NCBI GenBank assembly: GCA_035416745.1
Contig: DAOLNV010000040.1
Location: 1 to 47,499 of the forward strand
Length of the DNA stretch: 47,499 nucleotides
Reading direction: 5' to 3'
Source: Candidatus Hydrogenedentota bacterium
GTDB taxonomy: Bacteria > Hydrogenedentota > Hydrogenedentia > Hydrogenedentales > SLHB01
Shown here: positions 1 to 7,826 of the stretch, one piece after another
Position numbering within the stretch: position 1 is the stretch's first letter
Layout: every line of letters starts with the position of its first letter
The notes under the pieces: generated by a model
Seen by the model: only the letters and a program-made list of their open reading frames with translations
Databases searched by the model: none
What the model was told of the DNA's origin: nothing
Program-made: the position numbers and the translations under genes

Positions 1-59
1 GTCCAGACGCCCGATAACCAGATAACTGGAGGAAACACCTTGAATCCCCGGGCATGGTG

Positions 60-270
60 GGCGCGGTACGAATGCCTTGTCTGCGCCGCGGGCATCTCCG
101 GAGCGCCAACGGCGCAAACCATACCACCCCGGGCCTTCAGCCCGGGAAATGCGGAGAATTCCTTCTACCCAGCCCTCCGGGCTGGGCTGGTATGTCCGCG
201 CGCCATTGGCGCTCCGGAAGGGACAATGTCTTGTCCACATCGCGCGCGTCTCCGGAGCGCCAACGGCGAG
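60..270. repeat. Hairpin-rich intergenic repeat patch
   Basis: A 20-base unit, TCTCCGGAGCGCCAACGGCG, occurs at 95-114 and again at 249-268. An inverted copy with one mismatch lies at 201-218. Between them are two strong stem-loops: 128-146, with arms CCCGGGC and GCCCGGG, and 168-186, with arms CCCAGCCC and GGGCTGGG. Bases 1-349 hold no gene I can support. A frame stays open through this patch, but its translation is Arg/Pro/Ala-rich and runs antisense over the next gene. The layout looks like an interspersed, non-coding repeat made of several short palindromes; other genomic copies cannot be seen from here. Confidence 0.65.
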
Positions 271-298
271 AAACATGCTCGAAGCAGAAAACCAAACC

Positions 299-341
299 GT
301 CCTGAACAAGCCTGGCGCGGCCACGAGGCCCTGTTCGGGAC
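299..341 (-). terminator. Intrinsic terminator of the ankyrin-repeat gene
   Basis: Arms at 299-308 and 332-341 pair over ten positions with one G-U. Read on the minus strand, the stem is followed by the T-rich stretch GGTTTGGTTTTCTG. It lies just past the stop codon of the minus-strand gene ending at 350. Confidence 0.55.
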
Positions 342-349
342 GGAGGTTC

Positions 350-721
350 TTACATTTCCCCCGTCAGGTAGCGCACCGCTTCATTGGCACCCACTTTCCG
401 CGCCAGGTCCAGCGGCGTGTTCCCATCCGCGTCCGTCACCTGGGGATCGGCCGAGAAATCTTCCAGCAGCATTTCCACGGTCTGCACCTGATTGCAGGCG
501 GCGGCGTAATGCAACAGCGCCATTCCATATTCGTCCGGCGCGTTCACATCGCCCCCCCGGCGCAGGTATGCCCCCACCTTTTCCATGTTTCCCTGAGCCG
601 CGGCGTCATAGACCGAAATCCCATCCGCTTCGAGTGCTTCTGGTGTGCCGCGGCCGCACGCTGCGCAGATGAGCAGCATGCACCCGGCGAGACCGCACAT
701 ACTCCATCGCAATCCCTTCAT
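350..721 (-). CDS. Small ankyrin-repeat protein, probably an exported lipoprotein
   Basis: A 123-residue protein with a hydrophobic N-terminal signal (about residues 8-22) that ends in a cysteine after ICAA, an imperfect lipobox. The rest is two to three ankyrin repeats: VYDAAAQGNMEKVGAYLRRG, then a unit starting GMALLHYAAA, then a shorter unit with DADGNTPLDLA. Ankyrin repeats bind other proteins, so a periplasmic or membrane-tethered adaptor role is plausible; the partner is unknown. The ribosome site GAGGAAG precedes the ATG. It lies downstream of the DUF1559 gene on the same strand, with a hairpin terminator between them, so it is probably transcribed separately. The protein looks complete. 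Confidence 0.75.
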   Translation of the reverse strand: MKGLRWSMCGLAGCMLLICAACGRGTPEALEADGISVYDAAAQGNMEKVGAYLRRGGDVNAPDEYGMALLHYAAACNQVQTVEMLLEDFSADPQVTDADGNTPLDLARKVGANEAVRYLTGEM

Positions 722-763
722 GATCTTCCTCTCTATAACTGATGCCAGTCATTCATGAAAGGC

Positions 764-788
764 GTGGGGCCGCGCGAAGCGGCCCCAC
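764..788 (-). terminator. GC hairpin after the DUF1559 gene
   Basis: A perfect ten-base-pair stem (764-773 with 779-788) has a five-base loop and sits 17 bases past the stop of the DUF1559 gene. On the minus strand it is followed by GCCTTTCAT, so the T-tract is short and termination may be partial. Confidence 0.5.
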
Positions 789-804
789 GGAACAGTCGCG
801 TTCA

Positions 805-1827
805 TCACGGCGAATACTGGTAGCCGTCGCTGAGAATCTCTTGCGTGCAGCAATACAGCCAGGAACCGGTCGACTGTGGATACCTGGCCCACTCGACGTG
901 GCCGTCCATGCATAACACATTGGCGCCGCCCGGTACGTGGCAGAAGTCTTTGCCGCCTTCCGAGATGCCGCCGCCGGGACCCATCGTGCGGATCGTGTCC
1001 CACATGGTAATGATCTGGGATTGTGCCCGGCTGCTGCCCGCTGGGTTGTTGATGTCGGTGATGAAGAACCGTTCAATGCCTTCCCGCAGGTGGTACAAGG
1101 TGATGGTCCGGCCATTGGAAGGCAACGTGATGCTTCCGTCTTCGTAGGCCATCATGTAGCACCCCATCCCGGACAGGCTCGGCGTGCCGCTGTTGTACCC
1201 GTTGTGCAGGTACAGGAAGATGGCGGCACAATCTTCGCGCGCTACCAGAGCATCCGGCGGAATTGCCACGGCCCAGTAGGCATACGACCAGTCGGGCATG
1301 TACGGATAGCAGGTCGTTGGGGTGCAATCTGTCCCAACAACCGGGTAGGGCAGACTGGAAACAGGATTGGGCTGCATGACCGGCAATTTCCAATTGTCGC
1401 CTACCCGGCGCCATACACCGTTAGTGGGTTGGCCCGGTGGCATGTCATAGGGCCATTCGCTCGACTCGGGCCAATACTTCCCCGGACCGGAATCCACATC
1501 CGAGGGGCAGAACCAGATGGCGAGGTCCGTCGCATATTCAGGATACAGTTCGGGCACGTTCAGGCCGTGCCACACCCGGACATTGTCGCCGCGTATCGCC
1601 TCGGTGGGAGTGTTGTCGTACCGCACCGTACGGCACACCCACCGATCACGGTGTTCCGCAGCAAACATCTTGTGGATCAGCCCGAACTGTTTCAGATTGT
1701 TCTGGCAACTCGCCCGCCGCGCCGCTTCTCTCGCGCGGGAAAGCGCTGGCAAGAGAATGGCCGCGAGTATGCCGATGATGGCAATGACCACCAGCAGTTC
1801 AATCAACGTAAACCCGTGCTTTTTCAT
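805..1827 (-). CDS. DUF1559 (SBP_bac_10-type) protein with type IV pilin-like N-terminus
   Basis: A 340-residue pseudopilin-like protein. Residues 1-30 carry the class III prepilin signal: a short basic leader, then GFTLIELLVVIAIIGILAA, cleaved between Gly and Phe by prepilin peptidase, with Glu at position +5. The body is DUF1559, common in large paralogous families of planctomycetes and relatives, where it is thought to join type II secretion or pilus-like fibres. The C-terminal His...Asp-Gly signature is present (HVPGGANVLCMDG), but with ten residues between His and Asp where the family hallmark has nine. The ATG is preceded by GGGAGG. A small palindrome (1840-1853) lies just upstream of that site and could fold next to it. 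The gene stands alone, so its partner secretion genes are elsewhere. Confidence 0.85.
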   Translation of the reverse strand: MKKHGFTLIELLVVIAIIGILAAILLPALSRAREAARRASCQNNLKQFGLIHKMFAAEHRDRWVCRTVRYDNTPTEAIRGDNVRVWHGLNVPELYPEYATDLAIWFCPSDVDSGPGKYWPESSEWPYDMPPGQPTNGVWRRVGDNWKLPVMQPNPVSSLPYPVVGTDCTPTTCYPYMPDWSYAYWAVAIPPDALVAREDCAAIFLYLHNGYNSGTPSLSGMGCYMMAYEDGSITLPSNGRTITLYHLREGIERFFITDINNPAGSSRAQSQIITMWDTIRTMGPGGGISEGGKDFCHVPGGANVLCMDGHVEWARYPQSTGSWLYCCTQEILSDGYQYSP

Positions 1828-2057
1828 TCATTACCTCCCGCCCTCGTGAGGGCTTCCGGTTACATCTCCGGAATTGTGCAACTCTGACTGCTTAAGTTCA
1901 GCTTCACACACGAGGAGTACACCATATCTCATAGCTCCCTCTCTAACTATGATTGAATCCAAAAGAACACGGGAACCCGTTCCTCACCTCCTTCTTGTTC
2001 GCACCGTCCGAGAGACAAACACTCCCGTAAACCTCAAATACGAATAAAATTAAATCC

Positions 2058-2086
2058 ATGATAATCCAGAAAAAAGGTTTTTGCAA
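2058..2086 (-). promoter_or_regulatory. Sigma-70-like promoter for the DUF1559 gene
   Basis: On the minus strand TTGCAA (2081-2086) is followed after exactly 17 bases by TATCAT (2058-2063), five of six matches to the -10 consensus. Transcription would start near 2051, giving a leader of about 220 bases before the start at 1827. Confidence 0.5.
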
Positions 2087-2088
2087 TA

Positions 2089-2112
2089 ATTAGCCTAATT
2101 ATTAGCCTAATT
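2089..2112. promoter_or_regulatory. Tandem dyad ATTAGCCTAATT x2, putative operator or UP element
   Basis: Two perfect tandem copies of a 12-base unit occur at 2089-2100 and 2101-2112. Each contains ATTAG-C-CTAAT, a perfect dyad around one central base. The pair lies directly upstream of the -35 box of the minus-strand promoter at 2058-2086. That is where an activator or an AT-rich UP element would bind. Confidence 0.5.
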
Positions 2113-2607
2113 ATTGTAAGGAATCGACCAAAGATATGGAACGGCAACAGGTTGCGCGAAAAGGCCAAACGCGAGTAGTCGGTGGCATGCCCCCTGCGGT
2201 AACCCTTTCCGGCGGCGACCGTTGGAGTTCCGGTCGGTCCGCGCAATCCGCGCCCTTGCAGGCTTCCCCGGCAGGTCTTGCCCTCCCCTCCGCCGCGCCC
2301 GCACTGGCCTTCCAGGCTCGTGGGGGAGCCCGGGGTTTGAACGGGTTTCTCTCGTTGGCCTCCGCGACCCGGGAGAATTTCGTGCTGTGCGGGATGGTCT
2401 CGATTGAGGGAGACTTCGCAGATCTTCTTCAAGACCACACCAAGGTGCGCTGTCGGACTCCGCAGTGCGCCGCTTTTATCTTGCGCTCTGTCGTGATACC
2501 CTCCTTCATGCTGGCTCCCGGCGACATTCCAGCGCGTCCCGGAATGGGTTCGTGATGCGCGACGTTGGATCATGATAGAGGCTTGTCAGCCAGAAGGACG
2601 TATCTGT

Positions 2608-4017
2608 ATGCTCTCCAACCGTATACCCACGATTCTCCTTTGCATCGCGGTTGCTCTGTGCGTTGGCCTGTGCGCGTTGGGCGCATCCGCCGCGGAGGAA
2701 TCCTCCGCAGGAAACGGGTGGCGCGCAGGCGTTGCCCGTGTTGACATCACGCCCGAGGCGCCCCTGTGGCTTGCGGGATATGCCGCACGGAGTCATGCCG
2801 CGGAAGGTGTCCTCCATCCGTTGTGGGTGAAGGCCCTCGCGCTCGAAGATGCCTCAGGGCAACGCGCCCTGTTGGTTACGAGCGACCTGCTCGGATTTCC
2901 ACGCGACATGGCAGAGACGCTCCTTGCACGCATCGAATCGAAGCACGGGCTGCCAGGCAGCCACGTGATTCTGAGCAGTTCCCACACCCATTCCGGCCCG
3001 GTTGTGTCGAACATGCTCTTCGAGATCTACCCGCTGGAAGCGGCCGACAAAACCCTCATCGAACAGTACTCGAACGCCCTCGTGGATCGGATTCTCGGGG
3101 CCGTGGACGCTGCCTTGAGCGGCTTGGCGCCCGTGCGGCTTGAATCGGGCAACGGCGTCACGCGCTTTGCCGTAAACCGCCGCAACAACACCGAGTCCCG
3201 GATTACCGCAACGCACGATTTCAAGGGCCCGGTGGACCATGCGGCGCCGGTTTTGCGGGTGTCACGAGAAGACGGCACGATGCTTGCCATCGTATTCGGA
3301 TACGCCTGTCATGCGACGACCCTGGATATTTACAAGTGGTCAGGCGACTACCCCGGCTTCGCGCAAATCGAACTGGAAGCCGAATACCCGGGCGCCATGG
3401 CCATGTTCTTCGCCGGCTGCGGCGCCGATCAGAACCCGCTGCCCCGGCGAACCATCGAGCGGGCGCAGCAATACGGCCGCGAACTGGCCATAGCCGTGGA
3501 ACGCGTGCTCGCCGAGCCCATGACGCCGCTGGAACCCGCGTTCCGAGCACATTACACGGAGGTCGAGCTGGCCCTTGCCCCGGCCCCCAGCCGCGAAGAG
3601 CTGGCCGCGCAGGCCGTGAACGCCCCCGGCTACCAGCAGCGATGTCTCAACCGCCTTATCCAAACGCTGGATGCGGGCCAGCCCCTCCCCTCCATCTATT
3701 CGTATCCGGTCCAGTTTTGGCAATTGGGCAAACAGACCATTGTGGCCTTGGCGGGCGAGGTCGTGGTGGACTACTCAATCTTTCTGAAACGAATGCTGGG
3801 CAACGACACATTCGTCATGGCCTATGCCCATCATATTCCAAGCTACATCCCCTCGGAGCGGGTGCTTGCCGAAGGCGGCTACGAAGGCGCCACGGCACAG
3901 CTTTACTATGGTCTGCCAGCGCCCTGGGCGCCCGGGGTTGAAGAACGCATCATGAACGGCGCTACCGAAGCCGCCACGGCGCTCGACCTGCCCGTTTCCC
4001 CCTGGAAAGAGGAATAG
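2608..4017 (+). CDS. Secreted neutral/alkaline ceramidase-like protein
   Basis: A 469-residue protein of the neutral ceramidase N-terminal family, zinc amidases that in characterised members hydrolyse the amide bond of ceramides. I start at 2608, not the upstream ATG at 2572, because AGAAGGA precedes it and because the product then begins with a clean Sec signal peptide (residues 1-29, cut after ASA). Family landmarks follow: the opening GVARVDITP, the zinc motif SSSHTHSGP, a second histidine in YACHATT, and GCGADQNP. The C-terminal segment of eukaryotic-type ceramidases appears absent, as in many bacterial family members. It faces a second, Tat-exported family member tail to tail, with 34 bases between them. 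The substrate is unknown, since many bacterial homologues sit in bacteria not known to make ceramide. Confidence 0.8.
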   Translation: MLSNRIPTILLCIAVALCVGLCALGASAAEESSAGNGWRAGVARVDITPEAPLWLAGYAARSHAAEGVLHPLWVKALALEDASGQRALLVTSDLLGFPRDMAETLLARIESKHGLPGSHVILSSSHTHSGPVVSNMLFEIYPLEAADKTLIEQYSNALVDRILGAVDAALSGLAPVRLESGNGVTRFAVNRRNNTESRITATHDFKGPVDHAAPVLRVSREDGTMLAIVFGYACHATTLDIYKWSGDYPGFAQIELEAEYPGAMAMFFAGCGADQNPLPRRTIERAQQYGRELAIAVERVLAEPMTPLEPAFRAHYTEVELALAPAPSREELAAQAVNAPGYQQRCLNRLIQTLDAGQPLPSIYSYPVQFWQLGKQTIVALAGEVVVDYSIFLKRMLGNDTFVMAYAHHIPSYIPSERVLAEGGYEGATAQLYYGLPAPWAPGVEERIMNGATEAATALDLPVSPWKEE

Positions 4018-4051
4018 CAGCGGTAAACGCGGGGCGCGGCCATTTCGCCTG

Positions 4052-5431
4052 TCAAACACGGAGCAATTGGCGTATCACGTCGCGGAACGCGGTTTCGGAC
4101 TCGGGCCGGAGGTGAGATGCCGTGGGTTCGTAGCCGCCCTCCTCGTACGCGCGGGCCGTGCAGACATATCCCGGTGCGCAATCGCCATACCCTGAAACCG
4201 CCACGAAATCGTCTTTCCGCAGTTCCTTGGCAAGAAGCTGATACTCGATCATCGGTTCGCCGGGCAGATGCAGGACATGCACATTTCCCATGTGCATTGC
4301 GCTGAGCTCGATCGGGCGGGCGCTCCGAAGGCGATACGCCAGCGACATCGCGGCGCCCGTGCGCACGCTGTCTACCTTTTTCGCGTCGGCCATCTGAGCC
4401 TGACAGTCAGCTTCCGCGTAGCCTGCGTCATCGCGAACGGTCAAGGGGAAATTGGCTGTCGTCCACTCGATTGCGGGAACAGGCACGAAGTTTGGCGCGG
4501 CACTCGAAGCCTTCATCGCGGCATAAAGGCGTTCGTACAAGCCCTGCCGCGCCTCGGGCGTGCCGTCGTTGTATTTTCCCGCGGCGACGTTGCCCGCGCA
4601 CCCGGTGAAATACACCTGGCATACCCCCTCCTCCTGTTCGAGGCGTTCGCGGGCCATGCCTACAAAATCGTAGCTCGCACGGGGATCGCCGTAGAAACTC
4701 TGCGGATGCGTAGCGTAATAATGAAGACGCGCCAGCGGGCGGCCACCCTGGGCAAAAGTGATGGTCTGCAATACCGGGTCAATCAGTCCTTCGGGCATGG
4801 CCCGCAACTTCTCGTCGCGGCACGAACTCCCCCGGAAACCGACCTTGCCTTCTCCCGCGGGTGTGCGGCGGTTCGAGGCGACCCGCTCGACCGGGGCCTG
4901 GCTGGTCCCGACCGCATCGCAAGGCGTCAGGTTCTCGATGGAGCGCCGGACGGCCTCTCCGAGTGTTGCCGCGGCCGATTCGAACACCTCGGTTGCGGGA
5001 TATGCCGGCGGCGTATCGAGCGTTTTCAGGAATGGCCACGCGTCGGCATCTCCCATGGGCGCAGTGTGCTGGTGAACGGTCTGCACGGCCACGCGCGACA
5101 CGCTGGTATCCGCGCCCCGGGCCACCGCCTCTCGGAACGAGTCATACGTTGAATTGCGCAGTTCGCACCAGTCCACGGCGCACAAGACATAGCGCGCATC
5201 ACCTTGCTCGATGACCACGCCCTTGGCCAGGAGCGGATATTCAATCGTCTCGAGCGGATTGTAGCTCGAGTAGATTGGCGTGCCCAGCGGCACCGTAACA
5301 TCACATGCGAACGTGGCCAGCCGCATAGGGGTTTCCGGCGATGGTGACTCCCCGGCCCTCGTCCGGCGACTCGAAACCAACGCCCCCGCGGTCAACACCG
5401 ATGCGCCGTGCAAGAAACCCCGTCTATTCAT
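4052..5431 (-). CDS. Tat-exported ceramidase-like protein
   Basis: A 459-residue protein starting at 5431, where GAGGA sits seven bases before the ATG; an ATG 24 bases upstream lacks such a site. The N-terminus has a twin-arginine signal, NRRGFLHGASVLTAGALVSS. The mature part shows neutral-ceramidase-family features in weaker form: FACDVTVPLGTPIYSSYNP at the start, VQTVHQHTAPMGDA in place of the His-x-His zinc motif, YYATHPQSFYG for the second histidine and YFTGCAGNVAAGKYNDG for the cysteine-glycine loop. The pattern suggests an intact metal site, with a substrate probably different from that of its neighbour. The Tat route implies cofactor loading and folding before export. The two genes are convergent and not close copies, so they need not be a recent duplication. 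Confidence 0.75.
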   Translation of the reverse strand: MNRRGFLHGASVLTAGALVSSRRTRAGESPSPETPMRLATFACDVTVPLGTPIYSSYNPLETIEYPLLAKGVVIEQGDARYVLCAVDWCELRNSTYDSFREAVARGADTSVSRVAVQTVHQHTAPMGDADAWPFLKTLDTPPAYPATEVFESAAATLGEAVRRSIENLTPCDAVGTSQAPVERVASNRRTPAGEGKVGFRGSSCRDEKLRAMPEGLIDPVLQTITFAQGGRPLARLHYYATHPQSFYGDPRASYDFVGMARERLEQEEGVCQVYFTGCAGNVAAGKYNDGTPEARQGLYERLYAAMKASSAAPNFVPVPAIEWTTANFPLTVRDDAGYAEADCQAQMADAKKVDSVRTGAAMSLAYRLRSARPIELSAMHMGNVHVLHLPGEPMIEYQLLAKELRKDDFVAVSGYGDCAPGYVCTARAYEEGGYEPTASHLRPESETAFRDVIRQLLRV

Positions 5432-5586
5432 CTTTGTTCCTCGTATTTTGCTCATTCCAGGGGGTCCTGTTTTGCGGTTTTATCTGTGGTCATACCTGCG
5501 AACTCGTTGGGATAGTAACGGGTTTCTCGCGGAGGATCAACAGGCATTCAGGGCTTCAAAATTCCCCGAGACCACAAAGGTGATCA

Positions 5587-5615
5587 TTGAACACCGGTCG
5601 CACTGAGGGTATAGT
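5587..5615 (+). promoter_or_regulatory. Sigma-70-like promoter for the esterase gene
   Basis: TTGAAC (5587-5592) and TATAGT (5610-5615) are separated by exactly 17 bases. The predicted start near 5622 gives a leader of about 42 bases before the ATG at 5664. Confidence 0.6.
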
Positions 5616-5663
5616 TCTGCCGCATCCTTCACCTGAACTCAGCCAATGCAAGGGGAGCTAACC

Positions 5664-6554
5664 ATGGAAATCCGCCACGGAGCGATTCTATTCCTGGCGC
5701 TGGCGTTGCTGGCCCTGGGACTTCAACGTAACGCGTTCGCCGAACCGCGGCAAGTGATCCCGATATGGAACGGCACCCCGCCCGAAGCCAAGGGGTCGGA
5801 AGCCGCGGATATCCCCACTCTGGGCCTCTACCCGCTCGAGCAAGACGCGGCGGGGCCTGCGGTGCTGGTATGCCCGGGTGGCGGGTATAGCGGTCTCGCC
5901 ATGGATCACGAGGGCGAACAGATCGCGCAATGGCTCAACAAGAACGGACTCGCAGCTTTCGTGCTCACATACCGCGTTTCGCCGTATCGCCATCCTCTGC
6001 CGCTCAACGACGCCAAACGCGCCATGCGGCTGGTCCGCGCGAACGCCGCTGCGTGGAAGGTCGACCCGGCATGCCTGGGTATCATGGGGTTCTCCGCGGG
6101 CGGGCACCTGGCGTCGACCGTCTCGACCCGTTTCGATTTGGGCGATGCGTCAGCGCAAGACCCGGTTGACCGCCAGAGTTCACGCCCCGATTTCGCGATC
6201 CTGTGTTATCCGGTCATTACTTTCCAGCCGCCGTACGCCCACATGGGCTCACGAAATAACCTCCTCGGCGAGGATGCGCCGGAGGAACTGGTTCAGAGCC
6301 TGTGCAACCACACCCAAGTGACGGAGCAGACGCCCCCGACGTTTCTCTTCCACACGGCGGACGATCCGGGCGTCCCGGTTCAGAACAGCCTGCTCTACTT
6401 CAGCGCGTTGCGCGAACACAACGTGCCCGCCGAACTGCACGTGTACGAGCACGGGCGCCACGGAGTGGGCCTCGCACCCGACATGCCTGAGTTGGCAACC
6501 TGGCCCGGCCTCTGCATCAACTGGTTGCGTGTTCGGGGAATTCTGGCAAAATAG
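5664..6554 (+). CDS. Secreted alpha/beta-hydrolase, acetyl-xylan-esterase-like
   Basis: A 296-residue esterase of the group often annotated as xylanase-associated or BD-FAE-like (COG0657). The start at 5664 is preceded by GGGGAG at good spacing and gives a Sec signal peptide cut after AFA, at about residue 26. An ATG 18 bases upstream lacks a site. The catalytic apparatus is visible: oxyanion loop CPGGGYSG, nucleophile elbow GFSAGGH, acid in HTADDPGVPVQNS and base in EHGRHGVGL. Such enzymes remove acetyl or feruloyl groups from plant polysaccharides outside the cytoplasm. It has its own promoter and converges on ispF. Confidence 0.8.
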   Translation: MEIRHGAILFLALALLALGLQRNAFAEPRQVIPIWNGTPPEAKGSEAADIPTLGLYPLEQDAAGPAVLVCPGGGYSGLAMDHEGEQIAQWLNKNGLAAFVLTYRVSPYRHPLPLNDAKRAMRLVRANAAAWKVDPACLGIMGFSAGGHLASTVSTRFDLGDASAQDPVDRQSSRPDFAILCYPVITFQPPYAHMGSRNNLLGEDAPEELVQSLCNHTQVTEQTPPTFLFHTADDPGVPVQNSLLYFSALREHNVPAELHVYEHGRHGVGLAPDMPELATWPGLCINWLRVRGILAK

Positions 6555-6657
6555 CTCTTTCGGGACTCACGGACAGGCGAGCGGCCCGAGCGCAAGGCCA
6601 CTTCTCACAGTGTCGCGCGAACGCTCCTCGATAGGGAAACGGCATGGCCTTGAGTGA

Positions 6658-7137
6658 TCACCCTTCGACGGGAACAATCAGTACGGCCGCATGGACGCTG
6701 ATGGCCTCTCGCCGTCCTTCGGGGCCAAGGCCTTCGTTGGTCTTGGCCTTTACGGAAATGCTTTCTACCGGAACGCTCAGGCATTCGGCCAGAGACTTGC
6801 GAATCGCGGGGATATGCGGATTCAGTTTGGGTTCCTGGGCAATCACGGTCGCATCGATATTGGCCAAGCGACAACCGGCCTCCTTTACCATAACATACGC
6901 TTTTGCAAGGAGTTGCAGGCTATCAGCGCCTTTGTAGGCGGGGTCGGTGTCTGGAAAATGCTCACCGATGCTTCCCAAGGCTGCGGCCCCAAGCAGGGCA
7001 TCGGTAATCGCATGGGCGAGGACGTCCGCGTCTGAATGTCCTGTAAGTCCTTTATCGTAAGGGATTTTCACGCCTCCCAGGATTAGCGGGCGGCCCGTTT
7101 CGAGCCGGTGCAGGTCGTAGCCTTGTCCGATACGCAT
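6658..7137 (-). CDS. ispF: 2-C-methyl-D-erythritol 2,4-cyclodiphosphate synthase
   Basis: Fifth step of the MEP isoprenoid pathway: it cyclises the CDP-methylerythritol phosphate product, releasing CMP. The 159-residue length is normal. The N-terminal metal motif is GYDLHRL (Asp8, His10), followed by LGGVKIPYDKGLTGHSDADV, which supplies the third metal ligand and the family signature. IGEHFPDTDP follows. Its ATG shares one base with the ispD stop (TAATG), so the two are translationally coupled. It is the last gene of a minus-strand run. Confidence 0.95.
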   Translation of the reverse strand: MRIGQGYDLHRLETGRPLILGGVKIPYDKGLTGHSDADVLAHAITDALLGAAALGSIGEHFPDTDPAYKGADSLQLLAKAYVMVKEAGCRLANIDATVIAQEPKLNPHIPAIRKSLAECLSVPVESISVKAKTNEGLGPEGRREAISVHAAVLIVPVEG

Positions 7138-7826
7138 TACACAAACCCTTTAGCGATAATTGCTTCTGCGAGCATCAGGTCCTCCGGCGTGGTAACCTTG
7201 AAATTGAACGGCGAACCCATGACCAGTTTCACGGTCCCCCCCATCTGTCGAACGAGCGTAGCATCGTCGGTTGCTGCAAAGCATTGTGCGCGAGCATGTT
7301 GATGGGCCTGCCGAATCACGTCTACGCGGAAGGTCTGGGGGGTCTGACACGCCCAGAGGCAACTCCTGTCGGGAGTGTCCGCGAGAATATCATCCGCTCC
7401 TGCCACGAGGATGGTGTCGGAGCAGGGAATCGCCACCGTTGCCGCACCAAACTCCTCGGCAGCGTCGATCGAGGCCTGAACAGATGTCTGAGAGATGAAA
7501 GGCCTTGCGGCATCATGAATTACAACAATTTCGGCGGCATTGTCGATGGTTTCGAGCGCGTTCTCGACAGATTCCTGGCGTTCCCGGCCGCCATCGACAA
7601 GGAAGAAGGCCGTGTCCGGAAAAGCGTCACCCAGAAGCGCCTCGAAATCCGTTTGAGTGCCCGGGGGAACCGTGATGATTGCGCCGGGAAGCAGCCCCAG
7701 AGGCTGGAATCGTTCCAACGTGCGTACTAAAAGGGGTTTACCCCCGCAAAGCACAAGCGCCTTCGGCTGTGCAAGTCCCAGCCGAAGGCCCATGCCCGCT
7801 GCGGGAACGATGAGTCTCACGTTCAC
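7137..7826 (-). CDS. ispD: 2-C-methyl-D-erythritol 4-phosphate cytidylyltransferase
   Basis: Third step of the MEP pathway, making CDP-methylerythritol from CTP and MEP. The 229 residues open with VPAAGMGLRLG, the CTP-binding loop, followed by PKALVLCGGKPLL. VIHDAARPFI is the conserved metal and substrate segment. Further motifs WACQTPQTFR and TDDATLVRQMG are typical of IspD. The ATG overlaps the stop of the upstream PIN/TRAM gene by four bases (ATGA) and the ispF start downstream by one, so all three are coupled. Bacillus subtilis shows the same order (yacL-ispD-ispF). Confidence 0.95.
   Translation of the reverse strand: MNVRLIVPAAGMGLRLGLAQPKALVLCGGKPLLVRTLERFQPLGLLPGAIITVPPGTQTDFEALLGDAFPDTAFFLVDGGRERQESVENALETIDNAAEIVVIHDAARPFISQTSVQASIDAAEEFGAATVAIPCSDTILVAGADDILADTPDRSCLWACQTPQTFRVDVIRQAHQHARAQCFAATDDATLVRQMGGTVKLVMGSPFNFKVTTPEDLMLAEAIIAKGFV

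Larger units (their letters stand above)
1828..2607. other. Long intergenic region between DUF1559 and ceramidase-like genes
   Basis: About 780 bases lie between divergent genes. The part near 1900-2120 is AT-rich and holds a minus-strand promoter, a tandem dyad, and a looser inverted repeat (TCATAG at 1929-1934, CTATGA at 1947-1952). The part from 2120 to 2570 is GC-rich. Overlapping frames on both strands are open there, but their translations are low-complexity Pro/Ala/Gly/Arg text with no family resemblance, so no gene is called. A TTCAAA motif near 2337 resembles a tRNA T-loop, but no cloverleaf can be built. Confidence 0.5.

Noticed and set aside
40..672. Open frame with TTG start and a GGAGG-like site
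   Set aside because: It crosses the hairpin repeat patch and runs antisense over the ankyrin-repeat gene; its translation is Arg/Pro/Ala-rich with no family resemblance.
2320..2360. tRNA T-loop-like motif (TTCAAA on the minus strand)
   Set aside because: No acceptor, D or anticodon stem can be paired around it.
2034..2573. Overlapping open frames on both strands
   Set aside because: Low-complexity translations, no homology-like motifs, and the minus frame runs through AT-rich promoter sequence. More likely non-coding.
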